Shown one piece after another: positions 1 through 13,800 of a stretch of 64,000 nucleotides of DNA (within the stretch, counting starts at the first letter, position 1; the number at the start of each line of letters is the position of its first letter). Under the pieces are notes generated by a model, which saw only the letters and a list, made by a program, of their open reading frames with translations, was not told the DNA's origin and made no database searches. Made by a program: the position numbers and the translations under genes. The stretch lies in NCBI GenBank assembly GCA_005281725.1, contig SSBO01000009.1:8370303-8434302 (forward strand), given 5' to 3'. This DNA is from Wuchereria bancrofti. Taxonomy: Eukaryota; Nematoda; Chromadorea; Rhabditida; Onchocercidae.

Positions 1-1833
1 GCTAATTGCGTGCTAAGTGCTAATTCGTTTATATGTTTAATTCTTGGTCATAGGTTGTGAATTGTACATCCAAAAATGCCTCTATTTGCATTTGATTTTT
101 CATATTCAATTTCCATTCTTTCATTAACTTGTGATCCATCTATTGCATTAAGAGAGGAAAACTGATTTTCATATTTTCAACAACAAAATGTAAAGTACAT
201 GTAAAGCGTCCAATTCGTAACAATTTTGTCATACATTTCATAGTGTTCTGGCTCATCTAAAAATTTAAATTTTCATTTGTCACTTTGCAAAAATTCTGCG
301 ATTTAGTCGAAATTTAATCAAATCAATTTTTTCTTGTCATTATCAGAATTTTTATGATAGCCCTTATAATTTTAAATCTAAAATGATTTGTATGGTCTTC
401 CTTGCTTTTCTTTTTAGAAAAAATTGAAACAATGAAAAAAAAGTGAAATGGGTTCTGAAACGTAACATAATTTTATGTGAAATATGAAGCTATCATAAGA
501 ATTCTGCTCATTCAGGGATAATTGTTGCCTTCATGTCCATCTTTGAAATTAATTTTGCTCTTGAGAAAAAAGTTTCTTGTCATCATGATTTATTTTAATC
601 TCTGCTATCATAAAAAAAGGAATGTTCATCACTTTTACAAACCCATCACTAAATTTAATTGTAGGGTAGTGAAAGAGGCCTTTCAAGCCATTATTGCATT
701 TACAGGAGAATATGCTCTGTTTTTTATTATATCCTTTAAACTGTATTAAATAAACATTTTTGTTTACGTTATCACAAAACAAAATATTGATATGTTAATT
801 CAAGCGTTCAGTTTATCTCCTCCGAACTACCAAAAGCTGCTTGAGAATCGATCTCCTGCAGTATGCATCACAAATACTACGATAATTTAAGGTTAGTTCT
901 ATAACCTGTATCGTTCAACAATCTATCATCTATATTTTGAATTAAGCTAATATTCATGCATAAGCAAAATGTTAATTAATGTATAGGGGAAGGTATCATT
1001 TAAATAATCTGAAATGATAAAAATGGAATCAAACCATAAATGTTGATAATTTTTTGTCTTGTTCAACAGCTGTATTTCCTTCATTACCTTCTATTGTTAA
1101 CAGCCGACTCAAACGTTTCGTTGGATTCATGCTTAAAAATTTCTTTCTTACTGTTAAACTTACATCAAATTAAAAATCCATATTAATAATTGCTTACATT
1201 TCTATATTAGTTTGATCACATTGATATTCTGGTTGAACAACTTTATTTGGCTAACTTGAAGCAAAGAAAAAAGATGAAAAGAATTGAATACCCTCCTACG
1301 CCCCATCCGGAACAAAATCTGTCCAAAATTTGACTTCTTGTTCTTTCCGTCAGTTTCATGAAATCTGCATGATTGATCATTGGAAGTGCAAAATGTCGGC
1401 AGCTGAATGAGAAATTTTATGATAAAATTTTCTAAATTTATTACAGCATGAAAATTTTTGCAATTTTTTTTCCGAAACATAAACTTTCAGTAAATGACTA
1501 GGATAATTTTATTGCTTTCAAAATTGTTTTTTGAAAATTCCGGTTTAAAATTTTGAAATTTTATCCATATGATTTTATTTTAACTAAATTATCTGCGATA
1601 TCAATGTGATAACATTCAATTTGATCACCAATTATTAAGTGATATAAATTAGCTACAAATGTTGAAATCATTTTATGCAATAAAATCATCCATAGATTCT
1701 TTTCTTAATTTCATAATAATAGGTGAAAGAGATCATAAATATATTGATAAATGTTCATTCTTTAATAGCTCAAATGCATTGAGGTATTTTATGCTGCAAA
1801 AAAAAGAAAACTTGCAATAATCGATTTCAAGTT
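1..1833. other. Intergenic, no gene recognised
   Basis: AT-rich sequence left of the stop codon of the BTB gene. Short open frames occur on both strands near 0.5-0.8 kb and 1.2-1.5 kb, but they have low-complexity residue content, no domain I recognise and no consistent splice partners. The right end should contain the 3' UTR of the minus-strand BTB gene. Confidence 0.5.
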
Positions 1834-4800
1834 TTACCTATTTTCTATTCGATGTAAATTTCGGCGTAAAAGATTTTCTAAGTTATATTTTTCAGCTAAT
1901 TCGAAATATTCAATGAATCGTTCAGGTGAAATTGGCGGTTCTTGAATTAAATACTGCAAAAAAAGAAAAACAACAATAAGCTTGAAGTTTTCAAAATCAA
2001 TGTCAGTATTAAATAAATTGGAAGAAATTATAATTACAAATGAATTTAATGAATATATTTCATAATATTCATTTAATTACCATATTTACCTATTAAATTT
2101 TTTTTTAAACTTTGTGCAAAATTTACAACTCTTAGTGTCATCGCTACTTGTTTCCTTTGTTTTTTTTCTTTTACCACCAATCACCTCTCTATCACTCACT
2201 ATTTACTTTTTTTAATCCTTCTTTCATACTTATCATTCATCCAATCTAACATCTAAGAATACTGCCAAACTTATGATTCAATTTTTGCTATATTATATGT
2301 TTCAATTTTAACAATCCTAATTAATCTATTAGACTAATTAAATTATGCTAATGTTACGTTTTCAATTGAGTTTATGGCATTTTCCATGTGATAAGCGGTA
2401 CAAAATAAAAGCAATGGTCGTAGTAAAATGCTTTCGATAGGTTTATTCCAGGGATAAATATGTTGAAGCAAAGCCTGAAATTGCTTAATTCAGCATTTTA
2501 AATTCGTCAATTTGTATCATCGCTTTCCTCCTGTCTTTCTCCCTCTCTCCCTCTCTTTCTCTCAGTCCCCCTCTCTCTTTCTTTTTTTCTCTTTTTCCCA
2601 TTTTTAACAAATTCTACGCAAATTATTAATTTTTATCTATTTATTTATTAATTAAACAATTCAAAAGAATGAATGCAAATGTCGGCGTTTTTTTTAAATT
2701 CAATCATAGGATATCAAATGAAAAGTTGTTTGCAGTTGAAAAAAAATCAAAATTATTCGATTTTGATTAAATTATAGTTTAACAATATTTAAACAGCAAT
2801 TTTAACATTGTTTATGATATTTCGAAAAAATTTTAACAATCATTTCCTATCTTCAACAACTTTCTTTTTTTTAATCATTATTTAATTAGTATTGATTAAC
2901 CTACTTCAACAATATATAATGGTGTTTTATTTATTTTTGCACATTCCTCTGCTAATTCACAACTCACTTGCACTATCATTTCACCTGCAAAATTTTAAAA
3001 ATAAAAACAATTTGTGATTAAAAATATTATCAAGTACATTGAGTAATGATATTTTCAAAATATTAATTTATTTTCACATAAATTCCAAAATGATTTTAAA
3101 TTTGATGCAAAAGCATTAAATAAAGACATTAAATAAATAAAGATAATAACCAACAGCTTTCTGACATACCTTTATTACCTCGACCAAACATTGTATCGTT
3201 GTTTACTTTCATGATACCTTTGTTTACATATAATTTAGTACCATTAACAATTAATATAACCGTATCATTATTATCAAGATCATTTTTGGGTGGATTACGA
3301 AAATTAATCTCTTTGAAGAATTGATCACGTACTGGTGTTCCCAATGGTAATGATTTAGCCTAATAAATAGATTTTATTCACTTTTTGTGCAATTTATTTT
3401 ATGTTAATGCATTATACTGTTGTGATAACGTGTGATACTATCATGATAACGTTTAATACTACTATAAAAACGTGTAATATTGCTATTACAGTAGATAATT
3501 CCTCCTAATTACTAAAACTTTTTAATTGATTTGTGATTTATAAGTGAAAATAACAAATATTGGTGCTATCGATAAAGTAAAAAAAATTACTTTCTAAAAG
3601 TTTTTTCTTTTTCAATCATAGATTGATCATTCTATTTTACTTTAGCATCATAAATCATTAAATTTAAGAAAAAAAAGACATTGTAATTAAAAGAAATCAA
3701 AATGAAAAAGGTTAGAAAAATAATTTTCATGCAATATTAGCATACTTTTTTATTTTTGTAATTTATAAATTAACAAACCTTAGCAACTGCAGGTAAAATA
3801 ATACAATTATATATGGCATCACCGTATTCTAATTCTGGATTTAATCCATTACGGATAATATCTACCCAGTAACCATCCTGTTCTGCTTTATAAACTAACT
3901 CTTCGATAGCATTCGGTAGTTCAAGTTTGATTGCTTCCGTTATCTTCTGCTCCATATACATCTAATCATATTATATTATTAACAAAAATAAATTTTTATT
4001 ATTGTTCAAATTAATAAGACAAATTAGAAATTTTAAAATTAAAGTAATTTGTTAACAAATGAAATTGAAACTTATCGATAGTTATAGCATTGATTTAAAT
4101 ATTTAAACAAAATTTCAAAATAAAAAAAATGGTGAAATATTGATAATGAGCTTACAGATTCATAGTTGACAATATAGGAAGTAATTCGATCAATGATACC
4201 ATCCGCTTGGAAACCAACTGCTGCTCGAGTTAAACCCTTTAAATTGGCCCATATTGGTCGTTTGGTTGGATAAATCTGAAATTATTCTCAATAAATTTTC
4301 ATTTTACGTAAAAAAAAAAAAACGAAATTAAGTTTAGCATTTAGAATTAGACAATCAAATGCCAAAAAATATAAATTTGTAAAAAAAATTTCTATGCTAA
4401 AAAGCTTTTTAATCAATTTATTTCGCTCAATCGATGGTTTAATTTTATTTTCATTTGCAGATTTGTTAATTTTTGTTTTTAGCTTAATTTTAAGCTCAAG
4501 CTTTACCTAATTTTTTAAAAGTTAAAATTAAACCTGATATAAAAGCTCCTTAAAATCATTTGCATTCGTATCACCCATATCAACTACAACACCCTCTTCT
4601 GCATGCTTTAACTTTTCAGCTGTAATTCAATTAGTTCAAAACCGAGTTAATCAAATTAAAATTTTGTTACTAAATACAAATAATTAAAATAATAAATAAA
4701 ACACCCAAATAAAATTAATAAAAAATGAATGAAATAATTCAACAGTCCGTATTGCTACTTTTCGTTTTAAATAAAACCAATAATTTGTTAAAATAAAAAG

Positions 4801-6542
4801 TTGCTTATTCTAATTAAATATAATTAGTAATTATGCATGCAATATTTTTATACTTAATATTCAAAAATTGTATTTCTGCTTTCGGAGATGAAGCAGGAAA
4901 TGCTTTTCTCTTCCTAAAATTCCAAATAACTTGTTTTCAGGATAATTTCCGACAAACAGGCAGTAAGTGTTATTACTACACATGCTTAGTTAATTAATTA
5001 ATGAAATGACATTAGTACCCATATAATTGGAGTGCAAGCTAAGCAATGCTTTATAAACTTGCAAAGTTTCATCTTTGAATTTTAACGTAATATCGCCATA
5101 TTCAAATTTCGGTAAAAAATTATGAAGCTGCAAAAATTATCAAAATTGTTAACATTTTGTCATTCCCCTTTTCATTTAAAAAAAAAAAATGGGAAAAAAA
5201 TTAAATAAATTAAATTAAAATGATGAAAGGAGGAAAATTTCGAACACTCAGCTGAATTCAATTCAAAAAATAATTGTATAATTAAATGTGAAGTGTTAAT
5301 TATTTATCAAATTAAGGTAATTTTATGCTTATATATATATATGTTCGTAACATTTTCAATCACAAATAGTTAGCTTCCAACCAGAAATTTAATCATTGTA
5401 ATTATAATTAATTTCCGTGATAAAAAATAATTTCTTCTATGATAATTTTTTCTATGATAAAAGAAAATAATTCTTTTATCTTATCTTTCATTGTATTATT
5501 ATTATTTTTCCTGCTTATTTAGCGTTAAATGACTAAATTTAAATCAATAAATCAAACATACCATTTCAACAAATTTCACTTCAATTCGTACTCGTCGAAT
5601 ATTTTCATCATTAATTCGAATTACAATCGGTGGATAACGTTTTCCAATCTCAAATAAATCACCGTCCACTACTCGATCCGTATCCGATTCAGCAGTTCCA
5701 ACTCGGAATCGCATTTGCATTATGTATTTCCATTCCAAATTTGAAAATTTCCCTTCACCTGTTATATTTATATTTGTTGTTTCCTCCTGAAATTGATAAA
5801 GTTAATATAATATGAAGCAGATATTATCTATCCTTTACTAAAAATATTATAGGCTCACTGATAATTTTAATTAAATGTTTTATTTGTTCTTCTTAACTTC
5901 ATTTTAATTTTATATGATTTTTTTTTCCTTATTTCGTCCTTCATTTTGCTTATTTTTCTTTCTTTTCTTTTTTTAAAAATTGATTAAATTTAATAAATAA
6001 GAAATATATACCAAAAAAAAAAAAAAAAATTGACAAAAGAAAAAATGATTAAATGAAATAACATATCTGTCTAATCTGTCCAGATATAATTATATAAACG
6101 GCTGGTAAATGAAACCGAATAGCACCATTACCAGCAAATTCAGCGGGAAGAATACCAATACCAGCAACCGATACTGAGAATACAATCTTATAATCGATAG
6201 CTGGTAAAGGTATAAAGTCAGTAAATTCTTCTGCACATGTTACTGCTGACTAAAAATTAAAATAATTAATATAAAATTATGAATAAAAAATAAAAAGAAA
6301 AAGAGCTATAGTTAAAATTAGGAAAAAATAAATTAAATTTAACAATTTTATGTTAATACTTTTATATTTTTACTCTTTTCAATAGACATATATAAATTTC
6401 GCTATTAATTCTTTGATAGAATTATTTGAAATTTGTAGCAAAATGAAATGAACTTAAGTACCAATGCCGCTAACAATGACTCATCAGAATTTTCTGATTC
6501 CATAGATTTGTTTGCAACCGCTTGCATTTCATGCAATTGCAT
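1834..6542 (-). CDS. Tandem BTB/POZ-domain protein, about 486 aa
   Basis: Eleven exons in closed phase: 6542-6462, 6249-6100, 5786-5562, 5127-5019, 4619-4534, 4275-4156, 3961-3779, 3359-3170, 2984-2905, 2474-2358, 1953-1834. The start (MQLHEMQAVANK) is the first ATG after an in-frame stop. Residues about 153-215 read as a BTB core (GDITLKFKDETLQVYKALLS, then EEGVVVDMGDTNANDFKELL). A second, weaker BTB-like unit starts near residue 340 (NDTVILIVNGTKLYVNKGIM) and ends with ISPERFIEYFELAEKYNLEN, the helical end typical of BTB domains in MATH-BTB proteins. The first 150 residues are beta-rich, in the position of a MATH domain, but I cannot see a MATH signature. BTB proteins often act as Cullin-3 adaptors, which is inference here. 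Exon 2 uses a weak in-frame donor (GTTTAT), so the 6063-6100 boundary is the least certain point. Confidence 0.75.
2521..2600. repeat. Polypyrimidine (C/T) tract
   Basis: About 80 bases composed almost wholly of C and T, with repeated CTCTCCCT and TTTCT blocks. It lies in the intron between the last-but-two and last-but-one exons of the BTB gene. The tract is on the strand opposite to the gene, so the transcript would carry a polypurine run. It has no apparent coding role. Confidence 0.7.
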
Positions 6543-7846
6543 GACAATAACATTTTGCACGCATTGCTGTCATTTTAATATACGAATATTCTAGTAGGTT
6601 TAGATGAAAAAGAAAAAATAATGCAAATATAATAGAATATTAGTCTATTGCATTTGCAACAATAATTTATTTTGCAACTTGAAATTGCAACTTAAAAAAA
6701 AAAGAAATAATAATTGAAAGTGCTAAAACAAACAGCAAGAAATTATGCAAAACAATAATATTAATATTTTGCTAGCACGCATTTTAATTCTGCAAATGAT
6801 ATAAAAAAATTTTAACTGCATAAAATTAATTAAGCATACTTTTGTATGCATTTATCAAGTTATACAATCATACAAATATGCATGCGTGCATGCATGCTCA
6901 TACACATGCTTTTGTGAAATGTTTTGAAAAATTTGAGAAGAATAAATCAAATTTTCTTTTATAACTGAAATTTTCTTCAAAATTAGTTATAGTAAAAGTT
7001 AGCAAACGACGATATCAATATATTAAATTTTGCAATATTACATTGTTCTTTTAAATTAATTAATTTAACATACATTATTTTAAAATATGTATGAAATGAT
7101 GAATTCTACACATACGTTAAAATATAATTCATTATCACATAATCTATAAAATTTTAGAAAACTTTAAATAAATATTTAAAAAAAAAAAACAATACTTGGA
7201 TCGTTTCTTTTTTTGAAGAAAATTTTTTTAATAATTTTTCTTTTTTTATTTTTACAAAAAAAAAAGATCTCAAATTCTTGTTAAAATGAATTTTAAATAT
7301 CCCTTCCTTTTTCCTTTTTTTGCATAAATTTCATTTCATTTAAATATTAGGAAATGTATGTGAGATGTTTGATCGTTTATTTCTTAAATTAAATTTTAGC
7401 AGGCTCAATGGATATAACGGTGGGCCGCGTTGAGCATTGCTGTGTTATTTGTGGTGTGTGGATGTTTCGCTTGGTTGCTTTATTGGTCGTGTTTTGTCGG
7501 GTATTTTACCCGTAATTTATTTGTAAGTTATTTATTTTTAAGTAGGGTTTCATATAAATTCTTTTGGACAATTTATTGAATTGGATATTTTTATTAGAAA
7601 GGAAAAATTTAAGGTAATTAATTTATGAAATAACTTTGTAATACTGACTAGCTCAATCCAATCATTCGTGAAAGATAAGTTGAATAATCTTCTAATAGAT
7701 TATAGTTAATAAATCACGTGATATGACCATCATTTTGATAAATTAATTAATTACATCAGGTGAGTTATATCTAATGGATTTCATGGAATACGTGATAATG
7801 AATTTAGAGTGTATGTGTGTGTGGTGTTGTATACTTGGAAGATCTG
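6543..7846. promoter_or_regulatory. Divergent intergenic region between BTB gene and CAP-G
   Basis: The two flanking genes start at opposite edges and run away from each other, so both promoters are expected in this 1.3 kb. It contains CATGC-rich alternating purine-pyrimidine sequence near 6.85-6.91 kb and several A/T runs. A TTTTAGCAG near 7.40 kb could be a trans-splice or 5' UTR acceptor for CAP-G. No individual promoter element could be identified with confidence. Confidence 0.4.
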
Positions 7847-10800
7847 ATGACATCAGGACCATATTTTTCACCGGCGGGACGACCAATATCACGGCAGGAT
7901 ACTGAGAGGGAACGTGTAAAAAATGTTTTGCAGGTAATCAATGTTTTGATCAATCATTAAGTCCAACGAAATATAAGTTTTAATTTTCGAGCTCATTTTG
8001 ATTTCGACTAAGGAGAAGTGGATATGCTATAGAATCATAAAAATGCGCGTTTAATATATTAGCATTGTTGTATTAAAGTGTGCAGTTAACTTATTTAGGC
8101 TGTATGATCAGCTTAGTCGAACTTTTAAAATGTTAAGGCTGTTATGTTTCTTCATAATGATGGATATAAAGACTGAAGTGAAAGCAAATATTTATTTCGG
8201 TGTGTTATAATAGAAGGAAATTTTCAGCTAAAGTTTTACGTCTTCATATTTGTCATGTAATCTATATGGATGACAAGTCTGTAACAGAAAGAATTTACCT
8301 GGTGTAATGAGTGAAATTAATAATAATGGATGTATATCCGGTAGTTATTCGTCATTTAATTCACAGTTTTTAGGAAAGTTTCCAGAGAGCATTAGGAGTG
8401 AAAAGTTGTGCCGATCTATGTGATATTACGCGACGTCTCAAGCAACTCTATTTCGATGTAAAACTTTTAATGAATTTATAGTTAACGTGGAGCCTAAATT
8501 TAATATCCTTTCTGGATTGGACTAAAACAAATTTTAAGGGGGTGGCTTTATTTTATACTTTACTTTGTTAAAGGCTGAAGTTTTTATCCTTGCTGTCTTC
8601 ATCACAATCACCAAACAAAGGAACTATCACTAGAAAAGTGTGTCGGTATGAGTGATATTAATAGGAGCCGAAGTAGATTTTTTTAAGGCATTAAATATAC
8701 CAGGAGGTATTGAGCGATATTTGGCGGCTTTACGTTTTGCACTGGAACTTACTTGTGGGAAAAGTAATGAGAAAGAAGGACGCATTAATTGTCTAAAAAT
8801 GTCTGCTCATGTTGCACTGGCACTGTCGCAAGAAGGCATGCATGAACCGCTTCAGCTGTTGGTTGATTTTTGTGTGGATGTAAGTTTCGATTCATTTTCC
8901 CGTATACTGTTTCCCTCAGTCAAACTTTCGTTGCTTTTTATCGAATGCTCTACATATGATATTTCAGTCGTACCTTAGATAAGTTTTTTGAAATGATGTA
9001 TGACTTCACATCTGGAACAGATCATTTCTCTTTGATTAGTGTGTTGATTAAATTGCCTATACATTTCAACTGTGCACTTAATATTACATAACTTTAAAAT
9101 TTTATATATATATATATAGGAATTTGTAACTTAATCAAATTCACTTTTCTCTAGGGAGAATATCTTTTTACTGCTCATAACTGTTTTAATCACTAATCTT
9201 TTCAGATGAATGATTTGTGCATAACTGTTACTAGGAGTTATGTATGTGCATTGGCTGGTTTATTATTAAATTTAAATAAGCTTATCTCAAATCGATTGCG
9301 CGAACAAAATCCGCGGAAAACTGACTACTCACCATTGTCAAAAGAATTGAGCAAAACATTATTTGCTATACTTTCAAAGCGTCTTTTAGATGTTGTAAGC
9401 TTGTTTGCTTCTTGATCTCTCTACTCAATGTTCTGGGAAATGCTCACATATTTTTGTGCATAGATATAGGGGCTGAATGAAAGAGTGTTTATAATATTCT
9501 ATGATTTATTCCTTTATGTTGCTTTCAGATTAATGTTTGAAATTGTTCCCTTTTTTTAAACTTCTTTCATTTTATTTTATGGTTTTGAATTAATCAGAAC
9601 AGTTTTAAATTAATTAGAACATTTGTTATTTTGCCTAGTCTCGGTTGGTTTTAGAATTTTTTGGTTCGTTCCGAAGCTTTGAAAGCGGTAGCAACGTTAC
9701 AGGATGAGCAGTCAAAAGTCGATAGTTACCAAACGAATTCTCCAAAACGTTGTAAGTTCCGTTTTAGTTTGAAGTGCTGCATTATCATTACTGGTATCGT
9801 TAATATCGTATCCCTAAGTGACGTATCTGATATTTCTAGGAACCGTTTTATAATCATGTGATTGTCCTAACGATGCTGTTTCCTAACTGGAAGCAGCGAT
9901 TTGTTCAAGCTGAAAATTTAAAAAATGAAATTTGTGACGCAATATATTTTCCAGTTAGTTAAGCTTAGCGAATCTATATGTCATTCTGCTTGCTTTTTAG
10001 TTTAGTTGTTGCACGGTTTCAGTATTGATTTCTCATTTGAATGATGTATCGTGTGAATGTCGAATTGTTACCCTGAAGAAATTGTTACTGTCTTCGAAGG
10101 AGGAAGTCGATCTTGTGGTTTCTTTTTTTTTTTCTGTTTTAAAACCTGTTTCCTATTGAAAAATTAAATATTAGTTTCTGAGAACAGAATATTGCATACT
10201 TGTTTGAATCTTCGTGACAGTACTCTTCAACAATAACAACGACTTTTTTCTGCAGGTTGATGATACCTTTTGAGATTCGAATCTACTTCCATATTTTATT
10301 TGTTTTGATATGCGTACTAAGAACCTATAAAATTTTTTAAGGTCATAGTTTGTTAAGTCACTAGTATTGTTAGCAAAGTCGAGTAAATCATAAGCAATCC
10401 AGATTATCATATGTGATATAGAAGCGTTGCTCTCAGGTAAACATGGCTTTGAGTGATTCCGAAGAACGAGTAAGACGAGCAGCGACAGTTCGAATTATCA
10501 AGGATGTCGATCTGAAAGCCTTATCTATCAAACAACGTATGGATTTAGTGCAAGGCCTTATGAATATGAATGGTGAGTGCTTTGACTTCACGTAAGTTAA
10601 AACAACTGTGATAACTTGGTTTTGGAAATTGAAGAAATTGACTTCTTTGTCTTTGAGAACAAGGTTACATGACGCAAGAACTTATTTTAACTAAAAATTT
10701 GGGACTCTCATGTGATATTTATGAGCGGAAACAGTCTTCATAATTTTTTTTTTCTAACTTTATGTTTGCTACTGCTGTTCCAGCTCGAGGCCAAAATCAT

Positions 10801-13800
10801 ACTGTGATTTTAAATGACTTACTCAGAGAATGGCTTAAAACAGCTTGTGGGATAGAAGCATTGCCGGACAGCGGTGAAGAGCTCTGTTCATTTTACTGTA
10901 TTGCAACGTCTCATTTATTGCGTTTTCTAGAACCGTTAACACAGGAAAAGGTTATTTATTTTTGATTTTTGATATTGCACATTTTGAGTGAGAATATGAC
11001 CTTAGTTTTTACCGAAAATTTCGATGTACCGAAAATTACAAATTATTTACTCCTGGTTTCAGGTAAGTCATGATTTGATGGTTCATTCACTTCAATACTG
11101 CCGTGAAAAAATGGGATTTGGTTCAATCGAGGTACAGGATTTTGTGAAGGCATTAAATCGACACGTGGAAGACATATCTCTTCATCGACATAATTGCAAT
11201 AAATTGATCGAAGAGGGGTATCTTCGTAACGTTTATAATAGAGTTTAAAAGTTTCTAGAATCGTACAACTTCGTGTTCGCAAATTTAATGTGTAAGCGAA
11301 GCATAAGTTGGCTTGGATTGGCAGAATTGCACAGACTGAATGTATAAATGGAACACAAGTTGGTAAAACTGACAAAAAAATAGATTAGTAGAAGAAATTA
11401 TTTTAGGTAATTTTCCTAAAGGTCCCTATCTTATCATCAACATAGTGTTTCAATAATATCTAGAATATTGCAAGTTTAGGCCTTCATATTAATTATGAGT
11501 TAGTTGAGTTAGACCTATGAGTCAGTTTGAGAGTGAAATACCTGAATAGTTTTTTTTAACTCTGTCCTTTTATTTATTTGATCTCAGAAATTTGTTGCTG
11601 GGAAGATTTAGAAATTAATTTTCAGTTGGACAGCACTTGAACAAGCAAATGCTGTATTTTACTGGCGTTGCTTGTTGGATTTCTGTAAGTCAAAGTGCAT
11701 GACGGATGCAGACTGGTCAGAATGCCATTATCGCTTGCTGCCAACTATGCGGACATTTTGTGAACTTATACAAAAGTGAGTTTCGGCTAGTTCGCAATAA
11801 CCATCCTTGATTTGTTAAGTGATATTTCTAATACATTTAATGTCCATAATAATCTGTTATTATTTTTCTTATTTTAGCTACATGGCAATTGTGTTGTCCA
11901 GTGATGAAACAGAAGCGCTTTTTGCATTAAAGAACTTTACTGTAATGCAGTTGCTGAAAATAATATCGCTTTTTGATCAGGGAGATTCGTCTGCGTGGTA
12001 AGCATTTCAATAGTATTTCGAAAACACAAAAAAAACATAACACAAAAAATGATTGCATTTTCGAAAATTTCTTTAAATTTAACTTTAGTTTTACTACAAG
12101 CAAACAGGCTTGTGTGGTTTCTACTTGAAGAGTGATTATAACTTAATGATAGGAATGTAATATTGAGTGTTTAACTGATCTTGGTGATACTCATGTTTGC
12201 TTCAGGATTTTCTGATTTGATGGAAAATAGCTGAAATTATTGAAATCGTATTTTTCTCCAAATCTTGATAATTACTGATAGAATTGATTCAGGAGAACGT
12301 GGCAGACTTCATGCGAAAACGTTTTGAGTAATATGCAGCTCAGACTGACTGAAGCTCTCGTCAATGAACTTGTTCAGCAGATGTACACACATCTTTGGCC
12401 ACTTCCTGAGCAGAACGATGTTTGACTTCTGTTTTTAGTGCCGCGAGTTATAATTGAATAGCCAGACCAATAAGTCTTAATTCCAGGATGGATTATTTTG
12501 TCTGCTATTTCCGTTTGTTGTATTAAATTTCTTGTTATTGTCGAACCTTTTTTACGAGCTTTTAAATTTTTACACAGTTAAATTATGCAGCTGGGATTTT
12601 CTGCGCTTATTTAGGAAGCCCTTTCAAACCTATGTGATTTAACGAGTTCTATCGTACATAAAGCTCTTTTTCCAAATGCAACGATGATGGCCGCAAATCA
12701 GACGATTGCAATTGCAAGAAATGAGACAGCTGCCGAATTTGAAAATGGAGAGGTTCGTTTGTTACCGACTTTTGAGAATCTTTTTCTGTACTAATCTGTG
12801 CGGAATTCTCAGATGTGAATGATTCGTTATTTGATCTACTGATGAAAATCTGAACTTGGTTTTACTCATCAGTCTTTAATATGTTAGTGGAAGTGAATTT
12901 TTGCTTATTCAGTGCGATGTATCTTACATTCACGGACTAAAGATCTTCCTCTATTAGTAGTGCAAGCATTCTGTCAACCCTATAATTAAGGTAAAGAATA
13001 GAGAATATAATGACATAATAATTGTGATATTTGAGATTGACGATGATGCTATATATCGGTGTATTATGATTGTAAGTGCAATGCTGAAAACGAATCGTTA
13101 CAGAAGGATGAATGCTTTGCTGCATGGTGTTCTGGAAAATATTGTAAGCAGTTAAATTTCTTTCAGTGATTAACCTTGTCCTTTCACTTTCTTGGATTTC
13201 TTTCTCTTTGGATATAGGGTAAACGGTTTATTTGTATGCTTACGTCTTATTAACTGGAGTGGAGAATAAAAAAAAAAACTGGAGAATAAAAAAAAGATCT
13301 ATCTTTGCTTTTATATGAACAATTACCTGATGACTGTGTGAGCATGTCGTTAAAATGTGACATAATATCAGTACATTACATTACTTTCGAGGAGAGATCA
13401 GCTTACTAGATCTACTTTTCCATCGATGGGTGACTAAATAATGATAATCCAGTAATTTTCAAATCTTCCAGATTGAAGGAAGTGTGGTAGCAGCTGATAT
13501 CAATTGTCGAATTCTTGCATTTGAAGCGATGGGTATTTTGGCCATGTATGATCGTCGTGTTGCATTTGAAAAAACGATTTTGATCAAAGAAACCCTTAAA
13601 ATCGATCAGCGCTTAAGAGTATGTTGTTTCTATAATATTAATTCTTGTTAAAAGACCCAGGAAAATTTGCAGTATCTATTGAAAAAGGACTCTAATTCGC
13701 ATCCTATTCGGATTATTTAGTGATTTGCGTTTGCCAAAAACAGATGTTGTGTGAAATTTTAGTTTAGTGGTAAATGTTATTTTCGTGTTATTTTTCATTA

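Noticed and set aside
12420..12470. Possible 8-base micro-exon (TGCCGCGA) between CAP-G exons 12 and 13
   Set aside because: Its length would shift the frame, while exons 12 and 13 join in phase without it.
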